The position numbers and the translations under genes are program-made. A stretch of DNA of 64,000 nt, taken from positions 17,999-81,998 of the forward strand of contig CBDBND010000012.1 of NCBI GenBank assembly GCA_965207985.1, written 5' to 3'. Below the pieces are notes generated by a model that was given only the letters and a program-made list of their open reading frames with translations, was not told the DNA's origin and ran no database searches. This document shows positions 42,792 to 51,212 of this stretch, one piece after another. Source of the DNA: CBDBND01 sp965207985 (GTDB lineage Bacteria > Pseudomonadota > Alphaproteobacteria > Rhodospirillales > Rhodospirillaceae). Each line of letters opens with the position of its first letter. Within the stretch, counting starts at the first letter, position 1.

Positions 42792-44383
42792 TTAGTCGAT
42801 CCTGAAAGACGCGGAGATTCTCTGTAATAGACTGTTATTGCGGATCAATTTTGTTGGCAATGGTGGTTCGGAATCGCCGGATTTTCTATACTGCAAGGCC
42901 GGTTCCTTGCAATTTCCGGATCAAAAAATGCGCCCCACATCAGCCGCCCCACATCAGCCAATGACGTCCCTTCTTTAGATCTCTTCCGCACCGCGCTTGA
43001 GAACATTCTCGATCAACGGCACGAACTTTATCGGCTCACCGAGTTGATCGATTGGCAGGGTTTTGATGAGGCGTTTGGTGTCTTGTATTGCCCTGACAAC
43101 GGCTGCCCGGCCAAAGCGACGCGGCTGATGGTGGGGCTTCAATATCTCAAGCACGTGTATGGTCTGTCCGATGACCAGGTGGTGATGCGCTGGGTGGAGA
43201 ACCCTTACTGGCAGCATTTTTGCGGCGAGGTGTATTTTCAGCATCACCCGCCGATTGATCCCAGCAGCATGTCGCGTTTCAGACGGCGCATTGGCCATTC
43301 AGGGTGCGAGAAAATTCTGCGGGCCACAGTTGATGCGGGTGTTCGGAGCAAGACGGTCAAACCCGACGACTTCAAGCGTGTGACGGTGGATACCACGGTG
43401 CAGGAGAAGGCGGTGGCCTTTCCCACCGACAGCAAATTGCTGAACCGTTCGCGTGTGCGTCTTGTCAAGCTGTGCCACACACACGGTGTGGTGTTGCGGC
43501 AGAGCTACGCCCGTAAGGGCCCTGAGGCGCTGTTGCGGGCCAACCGTTATGGTCACGTCCGGCAGATGAGGCGCATGGGTGGTCAGATTAAGAAGCTCAA
43601 GACCTATCTGGGCCGGGTGGTGCGTGACACGGAGCGCAAGATCGCGGGCCATAAGGGGTTGCAGGCGATTTTTGCCGGGGAGTTGGCGCTGGCCAGGCGG
43701 CTGCTCAGTCAACAGAAGATGGATCGCAACAAACTGTATAGCCTGCATGCCCCGGAGGTGGAGTGCATCGGCAAGGGCAAGGCCCACAAGCGTTATGAGT
43801 TTGGTGTCAAGGCCAGTATTGCAACGACAAACAGGAGCAACTTTATCGTTGGCGGCATGGCGTTGCCGGGGAATCCCTTTGATGGGCATACATTGCCAAC
43901 AGCGTTGGAGCAGGTGCGCCGTTTGACAGGCTGTGTGGTTGAAGAAGTGTTTGTGGATCGTGGCTACCGTGGCCATGGCGAGGAAGCATCAAGGGTGTAC
44001 ATCTCGGGTCAACGGCGTGGCATAAAAACACAACGGCTGAAACGGTCACTGAAACGGCGTCAGGCGATTGAACCGGTTATCGGCCATCTGAAATCGGATG
44101 GACTGTTGGGACGCAATTACCTCAAGGGTACTGAAGGTGATCGCATGAATGTGGCACTGGCCTGTGCCGGCCATAACCTAAGACTGATCCTGAAGCGGCT
44201 CAGAATTTATTGCGCCCGCATTTTGGGCGCTACGTTGCTCCGGGACATGATCGGATTGCATGGAACGCGTCTTGCGGCGTCAATCATCCGATGGAAGCGA
44301 CGGATGGCGTGGCAGACTGAACCTAACAGCACACATCTAACGCTCGTAGTGGTATGAAAAACGGGTTTTTCAGGATCGACTAA
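42792..44383 (+). mobile_element. IS5-family insertion sequence
   Basis: Inverted ends TTAGTCGATCCTGAAA (from 42792) and its reverse complement ending at 44383 match over 16 bases, with one mismatch just beyond. The element is about 1.59 kb and carries one transposase gene. It interrupts the Gly-rich gene on the left and abuts the IS3 element on the right. I did not find a clear target duplication, as expected if the neighbouring IS3 or a deletion removed one flank. Confidence 0.8.
42978..44357 (+). CDS. IS5-family DDE transposase
   Basis: The family N-terminal domain DLFRTALENILDQRHELYRL, TELIDWQGFDEAFGVLYC is in frame from about 42978, upstream of the TTG at 43044. An ATG 15 bases further upstream (42960) is out of frame by one, so either a base was lost near 42970-42977 or translation begins at a weak codon. 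The catalytic Asp residues are in RVTVDTTVQEKAV and VEEVFVDRGYRG, and the Glu in RRQAIEPVIGHLKSDG. About 450 residues long. Probably active apart from the uncertain start. Confidence 0.8.
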   Translation, partial: DLFRTALENILDQRHELYRLTELIDWQGFDEAFGVLYCPDNGCPAKATRLMVGLQYLKHVYGLSDDQVVMRWVENPYWQHFCGEVYFQHHPPIDPSSMSRFRRRIGHSGCEKILRATVDAGVRSKTVKPDDFKRVTVDTTVQEKAVAFPTDSKLLNRSRVRLVKLCHTHGVVLRQSYARKGPEALLRANRYGHVRQMRRMGGQIKKLKTYLGRVVRDTERKIAGHKGLQAIFAGELALARRLLSQQKMDRNKLYSLHAPEVECIGKGKAHKRYEFGVKASIATTNRSNFIVGGMALPGNPFDGHTLPTALEQVRRLTGCVVEEVFVDRGYRGHGEEASRVYISGQRRGIKTQRLKRSLKRRQAIEPVIGHLKSDGLLGRNYLKGTEGDRMNVALACAGHNLRLILKRLRIYCARILGATLLRDMIGLHGTRLAASIIRWKRRMAWQTEPNSTHLTLVVV

Positions 44384-44429
44384 GCTACACTTTGTTGTCT
44401 TCTGGTCTTCGTAGAGAAGGAGATCAGAG

Positions 44430-44723
44430 ATGTCGAAACGCAAGCAACACTGGCCGGAATTCAAGGCGAAAGTAGCCCTTGAAGCCTTGAAGGGCGAAGA
44501 GACCGTATCCGAGCTGTCCAGCCGGTTCGGGGTTCACCCGACGATGATTCATCAATGGAAGCGTGCGCTGCTTGATGGTGCTCCTGGCCTGTTCGCCCGT
44601 GGTGGCCGCCGGCAACCGGAGATCGACGAAGCGCAGGTGAAGGAACTGCATGCCAAGATTGGGGAGTTGGCTGTGGCCAACGATTTTTTGTCCAGACAGC
44701 TCAAGCCCTGGGGCGTGAAGTGA
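44430..44723 (+). CDS. IS3-family transposase OrfA
   Basis: 97 residues with a helix-turn-helix: HWPEFKAKVALEALKGEETV, SELSSRFGVHPTMIHQWKRA, then a leucine-zipper-like segment VKELHAKIGELAVANDFLSR. The stop overlaps the OrfB GTG by four bases (GTGA), the usual frameshift window for the OrfAB fusion. Confidence 0.88.
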   Translation: MSKRKQHWPEFKAKVALEALKGEETVSELSSRFGVHPTMIHQWKRALLDGAPGLFARGGRRQPEIDEAQVKELHAKIGELAVANDFLSRQLKPWGVK

Positions 44724-45583
44724 GACGCGGCATGATCGAGCCGGGTCATCCCGGATTATCGGTCAGCAGGCAGTGTGCGCTGCTGTCGATCTCCCGGTCG
44801 TCGTTCTATTACACGCCCAAGGGTGAGAGCGAGATGAACCTCGCGCTGATGCGTGAGATCGATGAACAGTTCCTGGACACGCCGTTCTTTGGCGTCCGGC
44901 AGATGACGTGGCATTTGAAGAACGAAGGCCATTGCGTCAATGAGAAGCGGTTGCGCCGCCTGATGCGGCTCATGGGCCTGATGCCGATCTACCAGAAGCC
45001 CAGCACCTCAAAGCCAGCGAAGGGGCACAAGACCTGGCCGTATCTACTCCGGGGGCTGAGTGTGAACAGACCGAACCAGGTCTGGGCAACGGATATCACC
45101 TACCTGCCGATGCGCCGGGGGTTCCTGTACCTGGTTGCCATCATGGATTGGTTTACCCGCACGGTGCTGGCTTGGCGCATCTCGAACACGCTGGAGGCTG
45201 ACTTCTGCGTCGAGGCGTTAAACGAGGCGACCCACACGTTCGGTGCGCCAGAGATCATGAACACCGACCAGGGCTCGCAGTTCACCTCGTTTGCTTGGAC
45301 CGACCGGCTTCGGCGGACGGGCGTGCGCATCTCGATGGACGGCAAGGGGCGGTTCCTCGACAACATCTTCGTCGAGCGGCTTTGGCGCACGCTCAAATAC
45401 GAGTGCGTCTATCTGCACGCCTGGGAAAACGGCTCACAGGCCAGGGCGGGTATCCGCAAATGGATCACGTTCTACAATGAGAGGCGTCCTCATTCCGCCC
45501 TTGGCGGCAGGCCGCCCGCCGTGGTCTATTGGACGGCAATCGAGCAAAACCAAACCGATCAGCAGGCCCAGAAAGTAGCTTAA
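44720..45583 (+). CDS. IS3-family transposase OrfB (integrase core)
   Basis: The 287-residue protein has an HTH_21 segment (GVRQMTWHLKNEGHCVNEKR) and a DDE core: VWATDITYLPMRRGFLYLVA, EIMNTDQGSQFTSFAWT, and DNIFVERLWRTLKYECVYL, followed by FYNERRPHSALGGRPP. All three acidic residues are present. Confidence 0.92.
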   Translation: MRRGMIEPGHPGLSVSRQCALLSISRSSFYYTPKGESEMNLALMREIDEQFLDTPFFGVRQMTWHLKNEGHCVNEKRLRRLMRLMGLMPIYQKPSTSKPAKGHKTWPYLLRGLSVNRPNQVWATDITYLPMRRGFLYLVAIMDWFTRTVLAWRISNTLEADFCVEALNEATHTFGAPEIMNTDQGSQFTSFAWTDRLRRTGVRISMDGKGRFLDNIFVERLWRTLKYECVYLHAWENGSQARAGIRKWITFYNERRPHSALGGRPPAVVYWTAIEQNQTDQQAQKVA

Positions 45584-45610
45584 ATCAAACCAGAACCTGT
45601 CCAATAATCA

Positions 45611-45680
45611 GGGAGTAGCTCAGCGCGTTCGTCAATCGGTGTGAGAACGTTATCGCCCTGGGCCCTGAACCACTGGTTTC
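45611..45680 (+). promoter_or_regulatory. Probable yybP-ykoY (manganese) riboswitch, orphaned
   Basis: The sequence starts GGGAGTAGC, then has CGTTC / GAACG pairing around GTCAATCGG, and ends CCTGGGCCCTGAACCA. These are the three conserved blocks I know from yybP-ykoY manganese riboswitches (GGGGAGUAG, CGUCAA, and a GGCC-type 3' block). A short AACCA/TGGTT hairpin (45669-45679) closes it. The riboswitch reads on the plus strand, but the next plus-strand sequence is the antisense of the AztD-like gene, and the IS3 right end cuts the 5' side. The regulated gene, expected to be a Mn exporter, is missing. Recognition is from memory of the consensus. Confidence 0.5.
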
Positions 45681-45701
45681 TGTCTTGCTATAATCACGTG
45701 G

Positions 45702-46928
45702 CTACGAGCCTACCGGCATTTTCAACGCAAGCAAGCGCGTCGGCTCACCGCCGATATCGACTTCACCAGCGATATCTGCCGTCTCGAGATCGACTGTGAC
45801 GACCTTTCCCTGATGGGGCAGACTGACAAAAGCGTTGCCGTCGGCGACCACGATGTCAGGCAAGACGGCCTTATCGACGTGTTCGTGAAAGTCCTTGTCG
45901 AAGGCTTGGCCTACAGCGACCGTATTGAACAGTTCACCTGTATCGCCGCTCCGGATTTCCAATTTTCCCGCCCGCGATAAAGATAAGAGGTATTGACCAT
46001 CCGCTGACACGGCTTGGCGAACGGACGACTCAACGGGCAGGGCGCTGAACGCATAGGGCTGTTCGGACACATTCAGGCGATAAAGCTGCGGTATCGTGCC
46101 TTCCGTAAACCCCCAGTAAACGCCTTTTGTGCCTCTCAGGAAGGCGCCAACCCGTTGCTTGTCCGGGTAAGGGATTCGGGCCACGTCCTTATTGATTTCC
46201 TCACCCCGCGTGCCGACGACCATGACATCCGCGGCGCATGCGAAAAAGAGACGGCCACTATCCTCATCCTTGATCATACCGTGCAGCACGGGACACCGGT
46301 CCAAGCGGGCTACCTCCTCGCCGGTCTCGCGGTGGATGATCTGCAGCATGCCGTGGGCGAGATGCCCCACATAAAGGAAGTCCCCAGCCTCCAGATAATG
46401 GTAGTGGTCTTTCCCGGCCAAGTCATAGCGGCGTACGCTGATTTCCTTTAGTCCTGTAAAGTTTTCGTTTTCAAAAACGACGATTTCGGCGCTACTTTCC
46501 ATGAAAATGGCGTCTTTTCCGCCGACCGTCGCGAGATGGTCATCGCGAATACCGCCTGGTGTTTCGGCCGGGAGCGTGCGGGCCACGTAAGGCGGACGCT
46601 GAATATCGCTATCAGCAAAATAGCCGGTGCTGATGACCGTCACCATGTCGCGGTCGGTACTGCGGCCGCGCATCGCGAATAGATGTTCATAATCGCGGCT
46701 AAAGCCAAGACTCATGATGTATGGGGGTGTCGACAGTCTGGCCACGACATCGCCGTTCGGCATGTCTATCACGACCACTTCGCCGTTGGCAGCATCGGCG
46801 GTGAACAGTCTCAAGGCCGTTTCCGCGACGTCGACTTTACGCTCGACGGGCCCATGCAACAACGCTGTGCTAGGAGCCAGGGCAATCATCAACGGGAATG
46901 CAATTCCGATTTTGGATGAAGTTCTCAT
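45702..46928 (-). CDS. AztD-like periplasmic zinc-binding beta-propeller protein
   Basis: A signal peptide (MRTSSKIGIAFPLMIALAPS) precedes a seven-bladed YVTN/WD-like propeller of about 380 residues: LFTADAANGEVVVIDMPNGD, YIMSLGFSRDYEHLFAMRGR, DHYHYLEAGDFLYVGHLAHG, LDRCPVLHGMIKDEDSGRLF, DKDFHEHVDKAVLPDIVVAD and a final blade VVTVDLETADIAGEVDIGGE. Scattered His (HYHY, HEH) could bind metal. It resembles AztD, the periplasmic zinc metallochaperone of the AztABCD transporter, but no AztABC genes are nearby. It is last in a Zur-headed operon, which supports a zinc role. Confidence 0.7.
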   Translation of the reverse strand: MRTSSKIGIAFPLMIALAPSTALLHGPVERKVDVAETALRLFTADAANGEVVVIDMPNGDVVARLSTPPYIMSLGFSRDYEHLFAMRGRSTDRDMVTVISTGYFADSDIQRPPYVARTLPAETPGGIRDDHLATVGGKDAIFMESSAEIVVFENENFTGLKEISVRRYDLAGKDHYHYLEAGDFLYVGHLAHGMLQIIHRETGEEVARLDRCPVLHGMIKDEDSGRLFFACAADVMVVGTRGEEINKDVARIPYPDKQRVGAFLRGTKGVYWGFTEGTIPQLYRLNVSEQPYAFSALPVESSVRQAVSADGQYLLSLSRAGKLEIRSGDTGELFNTVAVGQAFDKDFHEHVDKAVLPDIVVADGNAFVSLPHQGKVVTVDLETADIAGEVDIGGEPTRLLALKMPVGS

Positions 46929-46969
46929 GTCAACTCATCTCCCAGAGATTTCAGAATTCCGGCAATCGT

Positions 46970-47341
46970 TCAATGGCTATGGTTGGCAAATCGATAGCCG
47001 TGTGCAACGGCGAGTATGCTGGCACCGGCAACCGTCAGCGTGGTCTCGACGTTGTGAAGCGATTCGATGAAGGCCGCACTCAAAAGCAAGGCGAGCCCCA
47101 ACACCGCGGCAAAAACGAAAAATGAGCCTTGTCCAGTCCGTATGCTTTTGCTGATGACCAGTCCACTTACCGGAAGCGCAAGGAGCACAAGCAGGCGGTG
47201 AATCCATTCTGCCTCATACAAAACACCCGCAACAGGCAGGACTGCTGTCAGCAAGGGTAAAGCGAGGCAGTGAATCAGGCACAGGCTGGACAAACAAACG
47301 GCAGACGCATCAAGAGCGGGTGATGAGACGCCAACACTCAT
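46970..47341 (-). CDS. MerC-domain membrane protein
   Basis: The 123-residue protein has four membrane segments and the MerC signature with paired Cys in the first: CLSSLCLIHCLALPLLTAVL. MerC proteins carry mercury, but homologues without mer genes often sit in Zur-type zinc clusters, which fits here. The C-terminus is His-containing (HGYRFANHSH). It lies between the DUF1826 and AztD-like genes. Confidence 0.8.
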   Translation of the reverse strand: MSVGVSSPALDASAVCLSSLCLIHCLALPLLTAVLPVAGVLYEAEWIHRLLVLLALPVSGLVISKSIRTGQGSFFVFAAVLGLALLLSAAFIESLHNVETTLTVAGASILAVAHGYRFANHSH

Positions 47342-47442
47342 ATCGCTATCCTAATTATTTGGTTCGAAAGGGTGGGTGGGGCACGAGAAGTCGGCTTCAA
47401 TAACAAGACCACGTGAAAAACGAACGACGTTCGCATTTGGCA

Positions 47443-48123
47443 TCAACATGACTTGCCACGAACCCAATCCGGATGAATGTGCAAATAATCCTCATACACA
47501 TCCTCAAAATTGAGCGCGTCCAAAACCAGATTGAGTCGCGTCTTCCCTAATCCCTGGATAGGAGGAGACCGGTGCCGGAAGTTAGACGATGCTTGGTTAA
47601 GCCAACGTGTACCACGCAGAATGATGGGGGAGCCGCTGCGCACATCGAATACTTGATCCGGTTTCGTACCACCTGTCAGGACTCCGTACTGAGTGCCGGG
47701 GCCACGATAGGTGCAGATCAGCCGTGCGTTGACGACATCGGTATGGAATTTCTTGCACGCGTTGCCGGTCACAACGTCGAAACGCAGTTGGAGGTGGAGA
47801 GTTGACATGATCCTGGCAAAAGAGTCCGCAAGAAAGACGACATCGTTGATCAACCAGTTGCGCTCGGGGCTTTCAGGTGTGCGGGCCTCTTCACACGCTT
47901 GAAGGACGGCGGCGCATACATCCCGCGTTCTTAGATTGACGCACGCCGATGGGAGATACTCTGGCGCAAGCCCGCCAAACCATGACTGGAAAGTCTCGGG
48001 TAGAGGCCTGTTCCAAACGACCGCCGGCACACCGTCTTCTTTGATCGCATTCAACCCGTTGACTTGGCTGACGTGCTTGGCCGGGTCGTTATCCGAGTTT
48101 GAGGTTAAAGCAAGCGAAGTCAC
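47443..48123 (-). CDS. DUF1826 family protein
   Basis: The 226 residues contain the DUF1826 hallmarks: AVVWNRPLPETFQSWF, LADSFARIMSTLHLQLRFDVV, ACKKFHTDVVNARLICTYRG and GTQYGV. The conserved Cys, His and Asp in ACKKFHTD look like a metal site, an inference from chemistry. DUF1826 genes recur beside zur and zinc-GTPase genes in other proteobacteria, so a role in zinc starvation is likely, but no activity is known. It is 16 bases after the ZnuD-like receptor gene. Confidence 0.8.
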   Translation of the reverse strand: MTSLALTSNSDNDPAKHVSQVNGLNAIKEDGVPAVVWNRPLPETFQSWFGGLAPEYLPSACVNLRTRDVCAAVLQACEEARTPESPERNWLINDVVFLADSFARIMSTLHLQLRFDVVTGNACKKFHTDVVNARLICTYRGPGTQYGVLTGGTKPDQVFDVRSGSPIILRGTRWLNQASSNFRHRSPPIQGLGKTRLNLVLDALNFEDVYEDYLHIHPDWVRGKSC

Positions 48124-48139
48124 GTGGCTGATCCCGGGT

Positions 48140-50236
48140 TCAAAAACCCATGGCGATTGAGAAACGGATATCCCGTCCGGGGAGCGGTGTCAGTTCCTTG
48201 ATGAAAGAGGTATGCGGCCGGCCAAACGAGTTGCCGAGGTTTCTGCCCTGAAGCGTGAGCCGCAGACCCCGGTCAGCCATCGGTTTCCAGCTCAACTGTG
48301 CGTTCACAAAGGCATAGGAGTCAGTCCGGTCTTCCAGAGGTGCCACCCGTGTCGCACTGGAAGAGCCTTCCACTTCGATCCGCGCGGTCCAGGCTTCAAA
48401 CGTCGCAGATGCACCGATGGTGTAGAACAGCGGCGGAACCCGGGGCAGCGGCGAATCCGTCGTCTTTTCCGTTGCTCTGACATAACTGACCGAGCCGTCG
48501 AGGACGACCGTCATGTCCTCTGATTTGAAAGCCTCTAGGTCAGTTTCCGCTTCAAGGCCGGAGAACTTCGCGTCTACCTGGGTGAACTGAAGGACCGGCA
48601 AGCCGTCCTCTTCGGTTCCGGTTATCCGCTCGAAAATGTAATCGTCATACTCCGTGCGGAATACATTGAGTGACCCTGCAAGGCGGTCAGTCGCGACCCT
48701 TAATGTCGCTTCTGTTTGCCAGGCCGTCTCTTTGAATAAGTTTGGATCGCCCACCTCAAACTGTTGGGTCGCCAGGTGGGGCCCATTGGAGAACAGCTCT
48801 TGTGCATTGGGCGCCCGTTCCGTGAGAGAAGACGTCAGCCCCATGGCCATGCCGTCGGCAAACCGCCACAAGGCGCTCGCGGACCCGGACCATGTATCGA
48901 AATCCCGTTTCGTTGCAGCAGTTGTGGACGTGACCTCCACCGTTTCGTATCGCAGGCCGCCGGTCAGCGTGACAGCCCCAAAGGATGCTTCCTCAACGAT
49001 GAACGCGGCAAGAGATTCGGTCTCTGTGGGGGGAACAAAGGCCTCGGCCCCGATCGCCTCGAAATCGCGGTTGCGAAGCTGAAGTCCGAAGGCACCTTCG
49101 AGGTTCCCAAACGGGCGGTGAACGAGTTCAATCCGGCTTTCCCAAGTCTCATTGCGAAAGACGGTTCCAATTTCGTCGCCTTCCAGTTCCGTATGGTCGT
49201 AATCCCCATAGCCGAAGCGGAATGTCGCTTTATCCAGGAACGATCCCAGGTTGCGGAGTTCCCCGTCTACATCGAACCGGACTCGCTCAAGGTCGATGGC
49301 AATACTCTCTTCTTCCTCTTCCCCGTGCTCCTCCTCTTCGTGGTCATCGTGGTCATGGTCATGGTCATCATCGTCATGGTCATCATCGTCATGGTCATCA
49401 TGATCATCATGGTCATGGTCATGCCCGTGCTCGTGTGCTGCGGGAACGCCATAAAACGAGTCGAAGTATCCGCCGGACACGCCCACGTGTCCGTTTTCCC
49501 AGACGTAGCTGAGGCCGCCACCGAAGGTGTAAACCTCGGCAGCGGAGTTCTCGACAAACCCGTCTATGCCTTCCTCTTCGGCCTCCTCGTTGGCAAACCC
49601 GTCGATCTCGTAATCCGATTGGTCGCTGTAGGAGCCATCCAGGGACAGAACAAGCCCCGGACCGATTTGGCCCTGGGTTTGTGCGTTGGCGCTGAAAGCG
49701 TCGGCATTGGTGCCGTAAGCGAGGTCGCCCCGGCCCGAGACCGTTCGCTCCGGCATCGTGGTGGCTATCCGCGTGTCGATCACGTTGACCACACCCCCGA
49801 CGGCATTGGACCCGTACAACAGCGTGTTTGGACCGCGAAGGATTTCGATCCGCTCGGTCGTGCCGGGGTTGATGGCGACCTGGTGGTCGACTGTGGTCAC
49901 GGAGGCGTCGACCGGGTCTAAACCGTTGGTTAAAACCCGGATTCGGTCACCGCCCTGTCCGCGAATAATGGGACGGCTGGCGACCGGCCCAAAAAACGTG
50001 GAGGACACGCCGGTTGCGCCGCGCAGTGTTTCCCCAAGAGACGCTTGCGCTCTGTCGCGCAGAGCATCCCCGGAAAGGATAGATGCCCCTTGGATTATGT
50101 CCGCGAGGCTGCGTTCCAGCGGCGTGGACGTGACAAGAATTTCCTCAACGTCGAGGGACGGATTTGACTGAGCCAAGGCGGCGTAAGGAATGAGAGAGCA
50201 TACGGCAACCGTACGCCACAAGTACTTCTGAGACAT
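48140..50236 (-). CDS. ZnuD-like TonB-dependent zinc receptor with His/Asp-rich loop
   Basis: The 698-residue receptor has a signal peptide, TonB box (DVEEILVTSTPLERS), plug (IIRGQGGDRIRVLTNGLDPV, ERIEILRGPNTLLYGSNAVG, GVVNVIDTRI) and a 22-strand barrel ending DIRFSIAMGF with terminal Phe. Residues 267-310 form an extracellular-loop tract almost entirely of His, Asp and Glu (HEHGHDHDHDDHDDH and onward). This is the loop type used by ZnuD to catch zinc. It belongs to a zur-headed operon. The coding DNA of the tract is a near-repetitive ATGGTC/ATCGTC array that may change length easily. Confidence 0.9.
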   Translation of the reverse strand: MSQKYLWRTVAVCSLIPYAALAQSNPSLDVEEILVTSTPLERSLADIIQGASILSGDALRDRAQASLGETLRGATGVSSTFFGPVASRPIIRGQGGDRIRVLTNGLDPVDASVTTVDHQVAINPGTTERIEILRGPNTLLYGSNAVGGVVNVIDTRIATTMPERTVSGRGDLAYGTNADAFSANAQTQGQIGPGLVLSLDGSYSDQSDYEIDGFANEEAEEEGIDGFVENSAAEVYTFGGGLSYVWENGHVGVSGGYFDSFYGVPAAHEHGHDHDHDDHDDHDDDDHDDDDHDHDHDDHEEEEHGEEEEESIAIDLERVRFDVDGELRNLGSFLDKATFRFGYGDYDHTELEGDEIGTVFRNETWESRIELVHRPFGNLEGAFGLQLRNRDFEAIGAEAFVPPTETESLAAFIVEEASFGAVTLTGGLRYETVEVTSTTAATKRDFDTWSGSASALWRFADGMAMGLTSSLTERAPNAQELFSNGPHLATQQFEVGDPNLFKETAWQTEATLRVATDRLAGSLNVFRTEYDDYIFERITGTEEDGLPVLQFTQVDAKFSGLEAETDLEAFKSEDMTVVLDGSVSYVRATEKTTDSPLPRVPPLFYTIGASATFEAWTARIEVEGSSSATRVAPLEDRTDSYAFVNAQLSWKPMADRGLRLTLQGRNLGNSFGRPHTSFIKELTPLPGRDIRFSIAMGF

Positions 50237-50269
50237 TATAGAACTCCAGAACGTGTTTAGAGGGTCAGG

Positions 50270-50285
50270 GGCTCAGGCATGAGCC
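50270..50285 (-). other. Stem-loop between the ZIP and ZnuD-like genes
   Basis: GGCTCA-GGCA-TGAGCC is a perfect 6-base inverted repeat in the 88-base gap. No T run follows on either strand, so it is not a standard terminator. It may protect or process the polycistronic mRNA. Confidence 0.35.
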
Positions 50286-50324
50286 TGGTTATCTGAATAT
50301 TGGTTCCTTAAAGAGGCTAGGGCG

Positions 50325-51203
50325 TTACTCCTCGTGCTCGTCCTCATGGTCGTCCTCATGGTCGTCCTCGTGCTCAAGTTCGAGTTCATGACCATGCTCG
50401 CCGTGGCCGTGTTCGCCTTCCATCAGCACCAGTGCGAACATCAGGCCGATGCCGAACAACATGGCAATGAGCTGCTGGACGGAGCTGGACGTGTCGGTTT
50501 CTTCGTGGAGGTGCGGCACCAGGTCCGACCCGGCAATGTAGATGAAGCCCCCAGCGGCAAGTGCCGAGAGGATTGGCGTAAGCCCTTCCACATCCGCCAG
50601 CAGGTACACGATGATCAGTCCGACGACGGCCAAAAGCGCGGAGATGAAGTTGAACAGCAACGCTTTTTTCTTGCTGTATCCCGCATGTAGGAGGATGGCG
50701 AAATCACCGATCTCCTGAGGGATTTCATGCAGCGCAATGGCGATGGTGGTGGCGATACCCACTTCCGGGCTGATGAGAAAACTGACACCGATGATGATGC
50801 CGTCCAGCAAGTTGTGGACGCCGTCGCCGATGAGCACGATCGGCCCGACCGGCTTGATGGCATGATGATCATGGTCATGGCCGCCGTGGGCCAGGTCCAC
50901 TTCCAGTTCTCCCGGAAGCGCGTGGCTATGTTGCCAACGGAGGAATTTCTCCAACGTGAAGAAGATCACGATGCCGAGGAGTACACAAAACGGCACCACA
51001 ACTTCGCCCGGCATTTCTTCCAGCGCATGGGGAATCAAATGAATGATGGCGTCACCGAAGAGCGCGCCGACAGCCAGGCTGACGAGAAAGGGCAGGCACC
51101 TTCTCAGCAAAGCCGTGCTCATTCCCAGGGCCACCAGACCCACCAGCGAAATCAAACTGATGATGAGAACGGCAACGAGAGCCGGTAAGAAATTTCCGTC
51201 CAT
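50325..51203 (-). CDS. ZIP-family metal (zinc) transporter
   Basis: The 292-residue protein has eight membrane segments. Helix IV carries VHNLLDGIIIGVSFL and helix V IALHEIPQEIGDFAILL, the paired metal-binding motifs of ZIP importers (LIV-1/ZupT-like). A cytoplasmic His loop (HGGHDHDHHA) lies between helices III and IV, and a long His/Glu/Asp C-terminal tail (HGHGEHGHE, then EDDHEDDHEDEHEE) ends the protein. It starts 10 bases after zur and is the probable inner-membrane partner of the ZnuD-like receptor, moving zinc into the cytoplasm. Confidence 0.92.
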   Translation of the reverse strand: MDGNFLPALVAVLIISLISLVGLVALGMSTALLRRCLPFLVSLAVGALFGDAIIHLIPHALEEMPGEVVVPFCVLLGIVIFFTLEKFLRWQHSHALPGELEVDLAHGGHDHDHHAIKPVGPIVLIGDGVHNLLDGIIIGVSFLISPEVGIATTIAIALHEIPQEIGDFAILLHAGYSKKKALLFNFISALLAVVGLIIVYLLADVEGLTPILSALAAGGFIYIAGSDLVPHLHEETDTSSSVQQLIAMLFGIGLMFALVLMEGEHGHGEHGHELELEHEDDHEDDHEDEHEE

Positions 51204-51212
51204 GGCTTCCCC

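Larger units (their letters stand above)
44386..45610 (+). mobile_element. IS3-family insertion sequence
   Basis: Two overlapping frames of IS3 type are bounded by imperfect ends sharing TTCTGG (left end starts near 44386, right end CCAATAATCA at 45601-45610). It is about 1.2 kb, normal for IS3. It sits directly against the IS5 element on the left, and its right end touches a riboswitch-like sequence. Confidence 0.7.

Noticed and set aside
45611..45680. tRNA-like beginning GGGAGTAGCTC
   Set aside because: No matching D-stem partner, anticodon arm or T-arm (GTTCRA) can be drawn; the conserved blocks fit a yybP-ykoY riboswitch better.
49312..49440. Short-period repeats resembling a CRISPR or minisatellite array
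   Set aside because: The repeat is six bases without unique spacers and lies inside a coding frame giving a His/Asp tract. No CRISPR array or cas gene is present in the window.
48764..49921. Long plus-strand open frame (385 codons) opposite the ZnuD-like receptor gene
   Set aside because: It is the antisense of a well-conserved TonB receptor. The Val/Met/Ile-rich stretch is the reverse reading of His/Asp codons. No family similarity and no ribosome-binding site.
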